A stretch of 64,000 nt of DNA from Episyrphus balteatus. Taxonomy: Eukaryota; Arthropoda; Insecta; Diptera; Syrphidae. The position numbers and the translations under genes were made by a program. The notes beneath the pieces are model-generated. The model saw nothing but the letters and a program-made list of their open reading frames with translations. It was not told where the DNA came from and did no database searches. This document shows positions 33,023 through 44,476 of the stretch, in pieces. The stretch covers positions 24,864,501 to 24,928,500 of the forward strand of contig NC_079135.1 of NCBI RefSeq assembly GCF_945859705.1. The letters run 5' to 3'. The first letter of the stretch is position 1. The number at the start of each line of letters is the position of its first letter.

Positions 33023-34797
33023 GACGTGATAACGTCTTATAAATCGATGAACCATGGCAGCCACCACAAAAAAGTGACGCCATTTTCTAACGTTACACTC
33101 TCGCACTTTCGCAGTGCGGCAAAAAATTTCAATTCAAAATTAAAAATAAACTATTAGAGATAGAAAAATCTCCTATAGCTTATTTGAAAGATAATAACCT
33201 AAAGCTTAATCCAAATGAAGGATTTTAAAAAATTCCGTCATTTAATATGGTAAACAGGGGTAAAACGGAAAGATGAAATTTGGGCTAAAATCGAAACGCG
33301 AAGTCGTAGAGAATTGATTTTTTTTGCTATAGATAAATGAGATTAATTTAAGAATAACTGCATTTAAGAAAAAATTCTTAAAAACATTTGAAACTAAGCT
33401 ATAACGTTTTGTTTGAACGTTGTACACGTGTTGGGGCTATGACAAAATGATGATTTTGGGTAAAGGAAATTTTTTTTTGACAATTCTAAAGATGCCAGGT
33501 GAAAGATGAGGGGAAAAAAAATTAGGTATCTGATACGGATTTTTTTCCAACACTCTGCGTTTCGAAATATGAATTTTTGAAAAACACCTTGTTTTTTATG
33601 GGTATTTTTGGGTAACTTTTGATTTTTAGCTTTTTTTTTGGAGCGTTCAAAAATCTCAAACTTATATGACATGTAGGTTTTGGCCTTATGCATACATGTG
33701 CAAGAACTTGGAATCGTTTAGTGAGTTTTGACTGAATAACTGAAGAAACAAGTTTTTAAAAAACAGGTTTTTTGACCGTTTTTATTTTTATCTTTTTTTC
33801 TTTAATAGATACAGAAATAAATGTGGAGTAATGATAGACGATGACCACGACTAAATGTGTGCGAAGTTTCAATCATTTTTGTAAACACAATTTTGAGATA
33901 ACGGTAAAATAATAAATTTTAGAATTCAACAGGTTATAACTTTTGACCAAGAGCAGATAGAAATTATTATTAAACTTTTATGAGCATCCTGATACAATTA
34001 CCTTTCATTTGGTGTATCACACATAACGGTAGACTAACTACAAGCTACACAATGTTAAATCAAGAAAGTTGCAAAAAACCTCAAAACACCAGTGGAGATC
34101 TGTAGTTGCCCCCCGAACAGCAAACAGTGTGGGAAGTACCGTAATCTCAGTCTGGAAATTCGACATGGTTGACTTTAAAAAATTCTAACTTCTCTTGTAG
34201 GCATCTTTGAAATGAGATTGATACGTCATATGAAAGGAGAAATAATAAGCTTTCACATGGTTTATATTTTTTATAGGTTGTCAAACAAAAAAATTGATTC
34301 CATAGCCTGAGAACATAAAAATAAATGTTTTTTTTTGCATTTTTTAATGAAATTTGATCGAATTCAAAAAATTCTAGCTCTTTTTGTAGATGTCTCATAG
34401 ACATAATCAATATATGTATATATTTTGAGCTAAGACAATAAGCTTTCAGATGGTATACAATTTTTTATAGGTTGTTAGGGAATAAAATGGAATTAATTCA
34501 TGTTTTTTTGCTTTTTTTGATGAAAATGATTGTTTTCAATAAATTATTTTTATACTTTTTGCGCATTGTAAAATTTAAAAATGGTTTTATTCTTAAGAAG
34601 AAATACTTGGCTTTTAAATTGCATAATTTTTTGTAAGCTTTTAAAATAAAAAAATTATAATAATGAGAAAATAAAGAAAGGTATTTTTTTTAGCTTTTTC
34701 TTGTAAATTATGATTGTTTGAAATAAGTAAACGCTTCAATTGACTCATTTTAAACAAAAGCATACAAACTGTTTTCTGACGACGTTATCACGTAAAA
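33023..34797 (+). repeat. Family A dispersed repeat, longest uninterrupted copy
   Basis: Begins GACGTGATAACGTC and ends GACGTTATCACGT, so a 13-bp core (ACGTGATAACGTC) is inverted at the ends. It matches the copy at 54179-57146 over most of its length, a partial inverted copy at 49240-49990, and the core of the Helitron-like repeat at 60938-61718. Its right half contains two imperfect direct subrepeats 190 bp apart (at 34181 and 34371) with ATTCTAGCTCTTTTTGTAG and AAGCTTTCAGATGGTAT. No coding capacity is seen. The superfamily is not recognised. Confidence 0.7.
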
Positions 34798-37700
34798 TCA
34801 TCGTCCGTAAACCGGCTTTACAGACAACCTCTTTTTAATTAGGTATTTATTTAAAAAAAAAATATTTTTTTAAAAAACGGCTCTAACGATTTTTTTTTTA
34901 AATGCATCTAAAAAAAGATTAAACTGCACACTATTTTTGGAGATTCATTTCATTTAAAGAGTTGTTTTTTTTTTTCATTTTTAGAAAAAATTTTATGTTT
35001 TTTTCTATTTTTTTTTCTTATTTTCATTTAAATTTACCAAATTTCTACAAAAAAGTCTTAAAAATTTTAGCAATTTGAAATCGACTCAGTCGTGCAACAA
35101 ATTTTAGATACTTTTGAAACACTTCACTACTTTTAAGTATTTTATGATATCAACCAAGTGAAATAACTTAAATTTAAGTTACGGAAAAAAAATTCATTTC
35201 TTAACAATACCTATAATCAATTTTTTTTTTTCTTTCAATTTTCACGATGTAGTATCGCACGAAAACCTTCCAAATATTTAAACAATACCTAGTCTTCAAT
35301 CCCACCTGACAGTTTTCCCATAATTTCTGTCTAATCATCCATATGTTAAAACAAATTATCATGTGAAAGTGTCCAGAGGATGCACACATCATTAACAAAA
35401 GGAAAAAACTTCCTCATTCTTCCACCCTCTTTAACCATTTAATAAAAGTTCAAATCATCCCAGACAAACCATAGTTCTAACATTCCAGTATCAACTATTC
35501 CTCTTTCTAACGAACTAAATTAATGATGACGACCTAATACAAGTCTAAAAACAAATTACGAATTCGATAATGAGTCCTTTTTCGTTTGTCGTTTTTAATA
35601 AAAATTGCAAGCAGCTGCATTCCGCCCAATTTCATATATGTGTTTCCTTGTCCTGTTTCTCTGTCTTTGTCGCCCTTGATATAACTAACAGACAGGAATC
35701 TGGCCAAGCGCACAATGGGACGAAATGGGGTTGAGCGTCTCAAAAATGGTTTTCACGAATTTCGCAATTTCAAAAATCTAATGATGCGGTTATTATATAG
35801 AAATAGAGCTCTTTGCGATACAGTATATTTATTCTACATAATATTTATTCTAGGTACTTAAAACAACCTTCAAACACCGCATTTTGTTATTTTATATTTT
35901 GCTATTTTTGAAAAGAGACATTTTGAACTCAGATATTTCGTTAGTTTTTTAATAAACTTTATTAATGTTATATATTTTTGTAAAGCTTGTAATCTCTTCT
36001 TTCCAAAACTATAAGAATTTTTTGTATTAAATGGAACAATAAATTAAAAAAAAAAATTGAGTGTGGTGAATTTTTTTCTCATTATTTCGTTTTCAACTAG
36101 AGTTTTCTATGTTGGCTCCGGCTGCCTCCGCTGAGTTAATGACTGTTTTGTATTCTATTTTTGTTGTAGATTAAGAAACAAAAATAAAAAATTTCCCATT
36201 TTCATCCTTTTTCGTTTTACAAGCGAAATTGAATAATGAGAGAATTTATTTTTTATTTATTCTGAGCTTTAAAAATCTATTACTTTTGCAATTTTGAATT
36301 TAAAAAGTTCAAATTTGGCACAATAAAAGTTCATATTATTGGCTTTGCAAATAATTATAATTTTGTGTTAAAAATTAAAAAAAAACGGTAAAATTAAGCT
36401 CACATGTATAATAGCCTTCTTGAAGAAGCTAATGGATGTATACGCACCAAATTCACTCGTTTTCATTCATTGACTTGATAGTTTTCATTTAGCAGACCAA
36501 ACGGTAAACAAAATAAATGAAATCCTGATCCTTATTTCCAAAGTCATTCCGAGAAATAAAAAAAATACTATAGAGGATTTTTCTTTAGTATTTTTCGTTA
36601 ATGATTGCCACGAAATTTTCACGCAGTGTGGCAATCGTGGCTCTGTTAGATATAAGACCCCTGTTCTTATAATTTTTAGTCGGTATTGTTTTTAATAGAA
36701 TACTGAAGAATTCCAATTTTTGCATTGGATGTTTGGAAATGTTCTTTAAAAAAATCAATTCCATTAATTTCCCTATTATAATTTATTTATTTTTTTTAAA
36801 TAAAATACATTCTTATCTGTCCATTGAATAGACTAAAATATAAACTACGCAATAATCCATCTTTTGAAACAATTAAAAACCGTTATTAATGATACCTCAC
36901 TATGCTTTATTCGAAGTGTTTTTTTTTTTTTTAATTTTGAAATAACTTAGTCCATTTGTCAACAAATGACTGATAACGATGCGTTTTGCTCATTCAACAA
37001 AATAATATTATTTTTAATAAATAAAAGTAATCGTTTATTGTTGTTAACAGTATAATATGTTTACTTCGATAAGTACTGAGTTATGTACCTTTAGAATAAG
37101 ACTATTATGATAACAGGAATTGATTAAAACACAATTTAAGTTTTGGAACGTAAATTTTATGAAAAAGGTTATATTTGATCTTGAGAGTTTCGAAGTAAGG
37201 AACTATGGCAAACCCTGTCGGACAATTTCTTTTTGTTTTCCATTGCTTAGAAAAAAGATTAAATTATATCGTACATTTTTTGTATGAAAAAAATATTTTT
37301 TTAACTTTAAATATATTTATTGTGCTTTTAAAACAAACTAACCAGAACAATACTTAAGTACATCAGTTCCTAATATATTCAAGATAATATGTTCCAAATT
37401 TCATTCAATTATTCAAAGAAACAAAGAAGTTACAGATTTTTGAGACGCTTAACCTCGTTTCGTCCCATAGTGAAGCGGTTCGTCTACTACCTTTATAAAA
37501 AAAAATATATATTTTTGCCTACGGATATGTTCATTAAGAGTAACAGCTCAAGCGAAGGAGAAAATAGCAGCAGGAATTGTGTGTGTGTGTGTGTAGCAGA
37601 GAGCCAGCCACAAAAGGATCAAAAACAATACGTTACCTTTTCAGTGAATTATTATCCTTCTCAAAAAGTACCTATACGTTTTTTTTTTCTTCCTCTGTTG

Positions 37701-39748
37701 ATGTTGTTGTTATTATTGTATTCCCAAATCCACGCGAACCCCTCTCTTTCACAATAGATTGACTCAATAAAGACCTCGCATTAAAATTTTTCTTTTCTTC
37801 CTTTTTTTTATTGTGTGCGGTCTGTGTGTCCCGTCTAGATCCCTAAAGTCCCGCCAACAATTTGTTGAGGTAGAACCTGGTCGCGCTGCGCTGACTACTT
37901 TATACCACTCCTCAGCCAGGAAGGAAGTAATAGCAGCACCGGTTGCAATATAGACACACTCATGTGAAGAAAAGCGTTCCTTTTTCTATACACGTTGGGT
38001 GCACTTTGGGTTTTAGGGTGCATTCACCCTCCAGAAAAGTAGCAGAGCAGCAGCAGCAGCATATATCACCCCAATGCAGCAGCTCAGAGGCGCATATAAA
38101 GCAAAACACAGGACGAACAAGGAAGTGGCACGAAATTCTTTTTTTCTCTCTTCCAATCCCAACACAAAACGAATGGAAAACATGTTTTTCAGGAAATTAT
38201 CCCGTGACAACATAACAGTATTGTTTCGGACAGGAACATTAACAAAACAACACAAAAAAAAAAAAAAATGAAACACCATTGCGCCCAGAACTCTCCGAAT
38301 AACACTCGCAGGACCAAGAGCAGAAGGGAGTTACAAGAACGCTGAAACAACACAAAATATATATCACCATTCATTACTATCAGAAAACGCAGGAACAAGA
38401 ACAAAGGACTCGCATAAAAAATGAGCTGAGAGCTACTCACTTTCGTGTGCAATATACAAATATATACACAACACAGCGATCGAGAGATGTGTGTCCTTGT
38501 TGCTTTTTGTTGCTCAAGAGACAGGCTCGAGTCGAATCCCTTTCACAATTTATATTTTTTTTTTTTTGGTGATGGTTTTGGTCCGCTGTTCTGGGCCTCA
38601 TTTGGATGCAAATTAAGGGCGATGCTGGAAAATGCTATGTTACCCTATTTCCATCCTTGTGTGGGCATTTATATTTTTAGTCATTTATTTTGCATGGTCA
38701 TGCAGATGAACGAAAAGAGTAAGGTCCTTTGCTTCTAATTTTTTTCCCTTTTTTTTTATTCTGAAGGGAAAATTTACAGCCTGAAGGATTTCTTGGGCAA
38801 AATTATACCGATGGGGTGTGTTGGAAAATGCAATAAAAATATTTCCTTAGCTATACTCTTGGTTGTCGATTAAATGCACACACAATAGATTTCATGTTTA
38901 AAAAAAAGGACGAAAATTGCACATAAAATTGGGAGAAAGTCTACCACCCATTCTATGAGCATAAATACCTTTTTCTATGGAATGATATTGGTTCATTCGA
39001 AATTAACATATTTGCAGTTGACATGTTGCGTTCATAAATCGTTTTTTTTTTTTGCAGACCGGGATGGAGAAGAGAGAGGTTGGTTGGTATAGCTTTTTTG
39101 TGTGCAAATGTAACACACAAGGACATTAGGGACGCTATTATTCATTTAATTTGGTGAATGAATTATTGACATCATTCCATTAGAGTGTGTTTATATCATT
39201 TTTGTTGTTTTGGCGTCGGCGGCGGTCAATATTGTCCGGTCAGTATGGTAGTTAGAGGCATAAAATGGTTAATGGTATAGTTTGTGTATTGGCTGTGTGT
39301 GTATTTAAGGGTCAGAAGCATTTTGCGATAATATTATTTGCTAGCCAGAATATTATTTGTGACATCATTTTAAATTGTCCGTGTTAAATTTGCAACGAAA
39401 ATCAATTATGGCAATGGTTCTATATACGCATATTGTGCAGTGCAAACGCTGTCAGTTTTTATGGGTGCTCTTTTGCTGTTGTATGTTAATTGAAGCAAGA
39501 CAAACATGAACGAAAAATCATGTATAGAAATAATATTACAATAATGCATCAGACATAATTTGATTAGTGTTGCATTGATGGAATTGTTCGTGATCAAAAT
39601 TGAAAAATAACCACTAATTTACTGAAAAATATGGACTGGGTATGGAAATTTGGCGGTTCATAAAATACTCAAAAGTAGATAGTCAAACATAATCACAATG
39701 ATATTTTTAAGTGAAGTGCTTCAAAAGTAATATTTAAAAAAAAACAAC
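34798..39748. other. Gene-free stretch
   Basis: No supported gene across about 5 kb. A GT run lies at 37578-37594; CAG/GCA-rich patches occur near 38040-38065; A runs of up to 17 occur near 38251-38268. Frames of 60-120 codons here are low-complexity or overlap in several frames. Confidence 0.45.
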
Positions 39749-39775
39749 AAAGTTCGGAGATCAACTCTTTTGTTT
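39749..39775 (+). repeat. 27-bp dispersed motif, copy 2
   Basis: AAAGTTCGGAGATCAACTC followed by TTTTGTTT, one mismatch from the copy at 32394-32420 and in the opposite orientation. Confidence 0.6.
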
Positions 39776-39986
39776 CAAATTCAAAAGAAAAAGAAATTAA
39801 CGATATATAATGAAATCGACTTCAAAAATTGGCAGTATGATCTTTAATGACTAAATAATTTACTTTGTATACTTTTGCATATACAAAAATTGACATAATG
39901 AGAAATGATAATTTTTAATTCAGTTAATTCTAATTTTTTTTTTTTATAATGCATATATTTATTGAGCTTCAAATGTTATAAATTAT

Positions 39987-40004
39987 GACGTTATCACGTA
40001 AAAT
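39987..40004 (+). repeat. Solo family A right terminus
   Basis: GACGTTATCACGTAAAAT is identical to the right end of family A at 34781-34798, but no family A body lies beside it. It may be an independent small relative or a remnant left by deletion. Confidence 0.5.
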
Positions 40005-40070
40005 TATAACTGTAGCTTAAAAAAAACATCTTTTCAATCAAAATTATAAACGTTCAATTTCTCATCGAAA

Positions 40071-40513
40071 AAAATAAAATAAAATAAAATAAATAAAATA
40101 AAATAAAATAAAATAAAATAAAATAAAATAAAATAAAATAAAATAAAATAAAATAAAATAAAATAAAATAAAATAAAATAAAATAAAATAAAATAAAATA
40201 AAATAAAATAAAATAAAATAAAATAAAATAAAATAAAATAAAATAAAATAAAATAAAATAAAATAAAATAAAATCAAATCAAATCAAATCAAATCAAATA
40301 AAGTAAAATAAAATAAAATAAAATAAAATAAAATAAAATAAAATAAAATAAAATAAAATAAAATAAAATAAAATAAAATAAAATAAAATAAAATAAAATA
40401 AAATAAAATAAAATAAAATAAAATAAAATAAAATAAAATAAAATAAAATAAAATAAAATAAAATAAAATAAAATAAAATAAAATAAAATAAAATAAAATA
40501 AAATAAAATAAAA
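40071..40513. repeat. (AAAAT)n pentanucleotide microsatellite, ~440 bp
   Basis: Nearly 90 tandem AAAAT units, almost pure. The interruptions are one 4-bp unit near 40088-40092 and a patch at about 40274-40305 where the unit becomes AAATC five times and then AAAGT once. The minus strand is open in several frames because the pentamer has no stop in that direction, which gives spurious poly-FILFY peptides. Confidence 0.97.
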
Positions 40514-41065
40514 GGAGACACCATTTCACCCGAAATTATTTCATGAAAACTTTATATTCTTGCTTTTTATCCCAAATGAAACGTTTTAATCAAATGTCAT
40601 TAGGGTGGCTTATCAACAGTGTGCCATTAATATTACTTCCAATATACCGATATTTTGTCTACACCTAAAAAAAAAACACCCTATCACATGAAAAAAATTA
40701 TAAGTAGACTCATGATTTAATCGAACTTATTGCGGATTTTCCATATTTCACAAAAAAAAAACACCCTTTCGCAAAAAATACTTTTAAAGATTTCTCACAT
40801 TTATGTTTAAAATAAAATATTTTTACCAATTTTAATTGGGGTACCATTTTGTGGAAATTTCTGAATTTCACCATTTATTAAAAAAAAAAAAAACATCCTT
40901 TCACACAAGATAATTGTATACACTCTTTAAATTCTTAGTACCTATAATAGTGAAACTTTTCCGCCGAGTTTAAAAAAATTTAAAAAAATTTGGTCAGTAA
41001 GTCAGGTATGATACCTTTTCAACACATAACTCAACCCCTTAAAAAAACCCCCTTTCACTAAAAAT
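40514..41065 (+). repeat. Degenerate array around AAAAACACCCTTTCAC
   Basis: Five related blocks occur at about 40519, 40671, 40761, 40891 and 41046: ACACCATTTCACCCGAAATT, AACACCCTATCACATGAAAA, AACACCCTTTCGCAAAAAAT, AACATCCTTTCACACAAGAT, AACCCCCTTTCACTAAAAAT. Spacing varies from 90 to 155 bp. The array begins right where the microsatellite ends. Confidence 0.55.
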
Positions 41066-43472
41066 ATAACTTAAAAAAAAAAAAAATGTTTTGGCGTTCT
41101 AAGCAATTTTGACCATAAGAGGAAGTATGTGCTACCCAGTCGTGCATTTTTTTTTATTGTCAGTACTTCTTTTATTTTTCTTGAATTCCTGGATGGCGAA
41201 CTACATTTAATTCTAAATTAACACGAAGAAAAAATATTTAATTTTTTAACTAGCAATTAAAAAAAAAAAATTGTCATCGGAAGAACTCCTAGAATCATCC
41301 TAGCAATCGAAAAAGGAACTCTTACATGACAGAAGACATTTTGTAATTCAATAAATGTTTGTACAGATTTATGTTTTAAAACAAATTCGTTTAAAATCGA
41401 TAAATCATCAAACAAACAATACATTTTTAATACGAGTACTTATATGTACCTTTTAAAACGTTCCAAGAAAAAAACAAAAAGGATTTGGTTTTGGAGAAAC
41501 ACCTCGAACGCAATCAACCAATTTCAAATTTGAAGCTAAAGGCAATTTTATATCCCATTCTTTCGGTTTTTTTTTTCTCTTCATTTTAACAAATAATTCG
41601 CAAGTCCTTTGTTAAAATCCTATTGAATGTTATAAATGTCTTTATATATGTGTGTGTGTATGTATTATTATCGTGAAAAGGGTTGATTTTACACCCTTTT
41701 TGCCTCCATTTCGTTCGTTTGTTTAACGGCGCCTTTAACCACTATATATCTGTACGCTAATTAGTCCTTTGTGAGTTTTTTTTGATACAAAAAAAAACCA
41801 GAAAAAGAAGAAAAAAAAAACTGTAACCATTACGAATCAATCAATTTGTAATTTACAATGCGGGGGAACCTTGAGTTCTTTCTCTTCTTGTCCAACCAAT
41901 ATGTACACCATTTTTTAAGGATCTAATGAATTTTGTATTCATTCATGGTTCTTCTCTGTTTTTATGCAACAAAAGGACTTTTTTTCTTATTTATTTTTTT
42001 GTTGGTTTTTGTTCTAGCTGTTTCCTCATTTCTTTGTTTTACAAAATGGAACGGATATTTGATTTTATTTCCTCAGATTTTTTTTTTTTTTGTTGCTATT
42101 TGATTTGATTTTTCGTTCTATTTGTGTATTTTTTTTTAAATCGAAGGACAAAGTAAAGAAATTAACAAAAAACTGACAAAAAAAAATTTACAAAAAGGAT
42201 TTGATGACAAAATGTGCTGCTTAAAAGGAGAAATAAAGCAAATAAAATTGACGACGAGAATGACAAAAAAAAAAAAACAAATGCCTTTTAATGAAATGGT
42301 TTTGCATAGTTTCCCTTTAGACGTCATCATTAAGAGCACCACCAGGCTGCTGCTGGCTGCTGGCTTGTCTGCCTTTGGCAAAGGTATCACCATTTTTTAG
42401 TTTAGAGTTTTTCATAATAGGACACGACAACACTAAAAAATTTATAACAAGGTCCTCTCCTCTCCTATATCGGGACAAATAAAAAAAAAAACAAGGGAAT
42501 TCAGGTAGACATTTTTTTCAAACGACAAACAAAAAAATTTAGAAAACGGTAAAAAGCATCTAAACACACAAAATATATTCACAGCCTTTAGGAGTCGAAT
42601 ATAGAAAGGTATCGGCTATCCGAAGGTTAGACACAAACAAAAAAAAAGGAGTGGAAAGGCCACAGAGTTCAAAGACCTCTTTTTATATATATGTACCTTT
42701 GCCTGGTGTTCTGGTTGTCCTGGTCCTGTGTGATGCAATGATCAACAAATAACGACAGATGCAGTCGTTGTTTTTGTTGTTGCTTATTGGATGATGGTTT
42801 TCCCCTGGGCGATTAGTATATTTGTGGTGTTGCTGTTGCATTATGGCTTGTTGGTTTTTTGGTGATGCATTCAACAGGGTGATACTGAGAAGAAGCAGTT
42901 GGAAAAAATTTTGTTTGAAAAGGTCAATTTTGAAAGATAAAAAAATATTCATAGGCAGAAAAGGATTCTTCTAACACAACAGAAGTAGGTAGTTTATTTT
43001 TTAAGAGAATTATGCAAGCTGTGAACTTCGAAATTAGGCGAATCTTTTAGTTTTGAAATTGAATAAATAAATTGAAGTTGAAACCTCGTTGTTGCAAAGA
43101 TGAACTACTTTGATTTATGTGACTTTAAGATACGAAACCATCAAAAATTAACCTTTTTTTCCACGTTGATTTTAAAATGTCCATTTTCAACGCAAAATCA
43201 TTCCGAATAATAGTTAAATCAATGTGAATTTCATTGATTTTACGTAGTTTTATGGTGGCTTTTCCCTCAGTGTAGTCACGTTACTTGGAAGAGTAGCTCA
43301 GCTCAATATGTTTAAACAAAATAATATGATTTTTGCATAAGGCAAAAGCATGGGCAAAATAACGAAAGGACAAAGCATGTTAAATATTTCAAAACATGAA
43401 AAACAAGAAATATTTCCAATCATTTAGGTATGATTCAACATTATATTTATTTTGAAAAAAAAAAAAAAAGTA
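41066..43472. other. Gene-free stretch
   Basis: No supported gene. Part of dispersed repeat R occurs near 41450-41530. TG repeats lie near 41648-41660, and T runs are frequent. Confidence 0.45.
41450..41530 (+). repeat. Dispersed repeat R, partial copy
   Basis: TTTTAAAACGTTCCAAGAAA...GGATTTGGTTTTGGAGAAACACC resembles 50751-50810 (TTTTTAAATCGTTCTAAGAA...GATTTCGTTTTGGAAAAAACAC). Similarity fades after the AACACC block. Confidence 0.45.
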
Positions 43473-44476
43473 CACGGTGTTACAAAAATAAGGTTTTAAA
43501 ATATTTTCTCAAAAATTAGAAGACATAGAAACATATAGTTTTCACTGTTCGATAAGGAATCAATTGAGGCAGTTTTCTGTGTGAGTAATTTTTTAATTAA
43601 AATTCACAGTCTGGACAAAAATAGTATAAAATGAGTTTTTAAAAATTTTGTTCGCCTATTTTTAACTTTAAAATCGATTATTTTAAAAACTATTCGTTGT
43701 AATATATTGATTTAAAAAATTGAACTAAATGTACAATTTTGCCTTTCGGAAAAGGTATCATTTATTACTGTAAGTATTGCCGTTGTTTTTTAATATTTTT
43801 TTTTGTAATTTAATAATTTTTTTTAGAAAACTGCCTTTCCCACCTAAACAGAGCGAGATACACCCCCCCTCCCAAAGAAAAAAATGTTTGTATTTAACTC
43901 CTCTACAAAAACGCGTTATCAAATCCTGGCGCCCAAGTTATCCTACTACGTGCCAAAACAACATTGTTGTTCTATACCTAAAAGTTCGAATTTTTATATC
44001 TGGGTTAAAATCGTAAATTTTTTTTTCTAAGCCAATTTTGAACTGATTTTCATAAAAAATACCTCGTTTGATTTGGAAATAAATATTAATTTAGAATATA
44101 TTTTTAAAACAGCATGTTGTTATAAAAACATATACTTTAATTTGATTTCGAAGTTGGGTAAATGACGAAAAAAATGGAGTTTTTGAACTTTGACAGTTTA
44201 TAAATTCTATGTGGTTTAACCGAGTTACATGTTTTATACATTGTTGAAAAGCTATATTTATTTCCTATCAGAAACTGTAAAAAAATCGAAAATGGGTAAA
44301 AAATTGTCGAAGCTAGAATTTTTTCAATGGGTGAAGGTCAAAAAACCGTTTTTTGCCCATAACTCCAGATTTTGGGGGTGTTAGGGACTTTTTAAATACC
44401 GTTTCGTAATAAGTGCGACTAGCTCTACAAAACGTGATAGGTTTCCGCCCGCGTATATTTTAAGTGTTACACCGTG
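43473..44476. mobile_element. 1004-bp element with CACGGTGTTACA inverted ends
   Basis: The left end is CACGGTGTTACAAAA and the right end as reverse complement is CACGGTGTAACACTTA. The flanking bases are TA on the left and TTA on the right, so a TA duplication is possible but not certain. The CAC(G/A)GTG start also recalls Transib ends. The longest internal frame (about 80 codons at 43777-44016) has no domain, so the element is non-autonomous. Confidence 0.65.

Noticed and set aside
40062..40529. Open frames of 70-80 codons encoding repeated FILFY peptides
   Set aside because: They are produced by the stop-free minus strand of the AAAAT microsatellite; no start context, domain or flanking coding signal.
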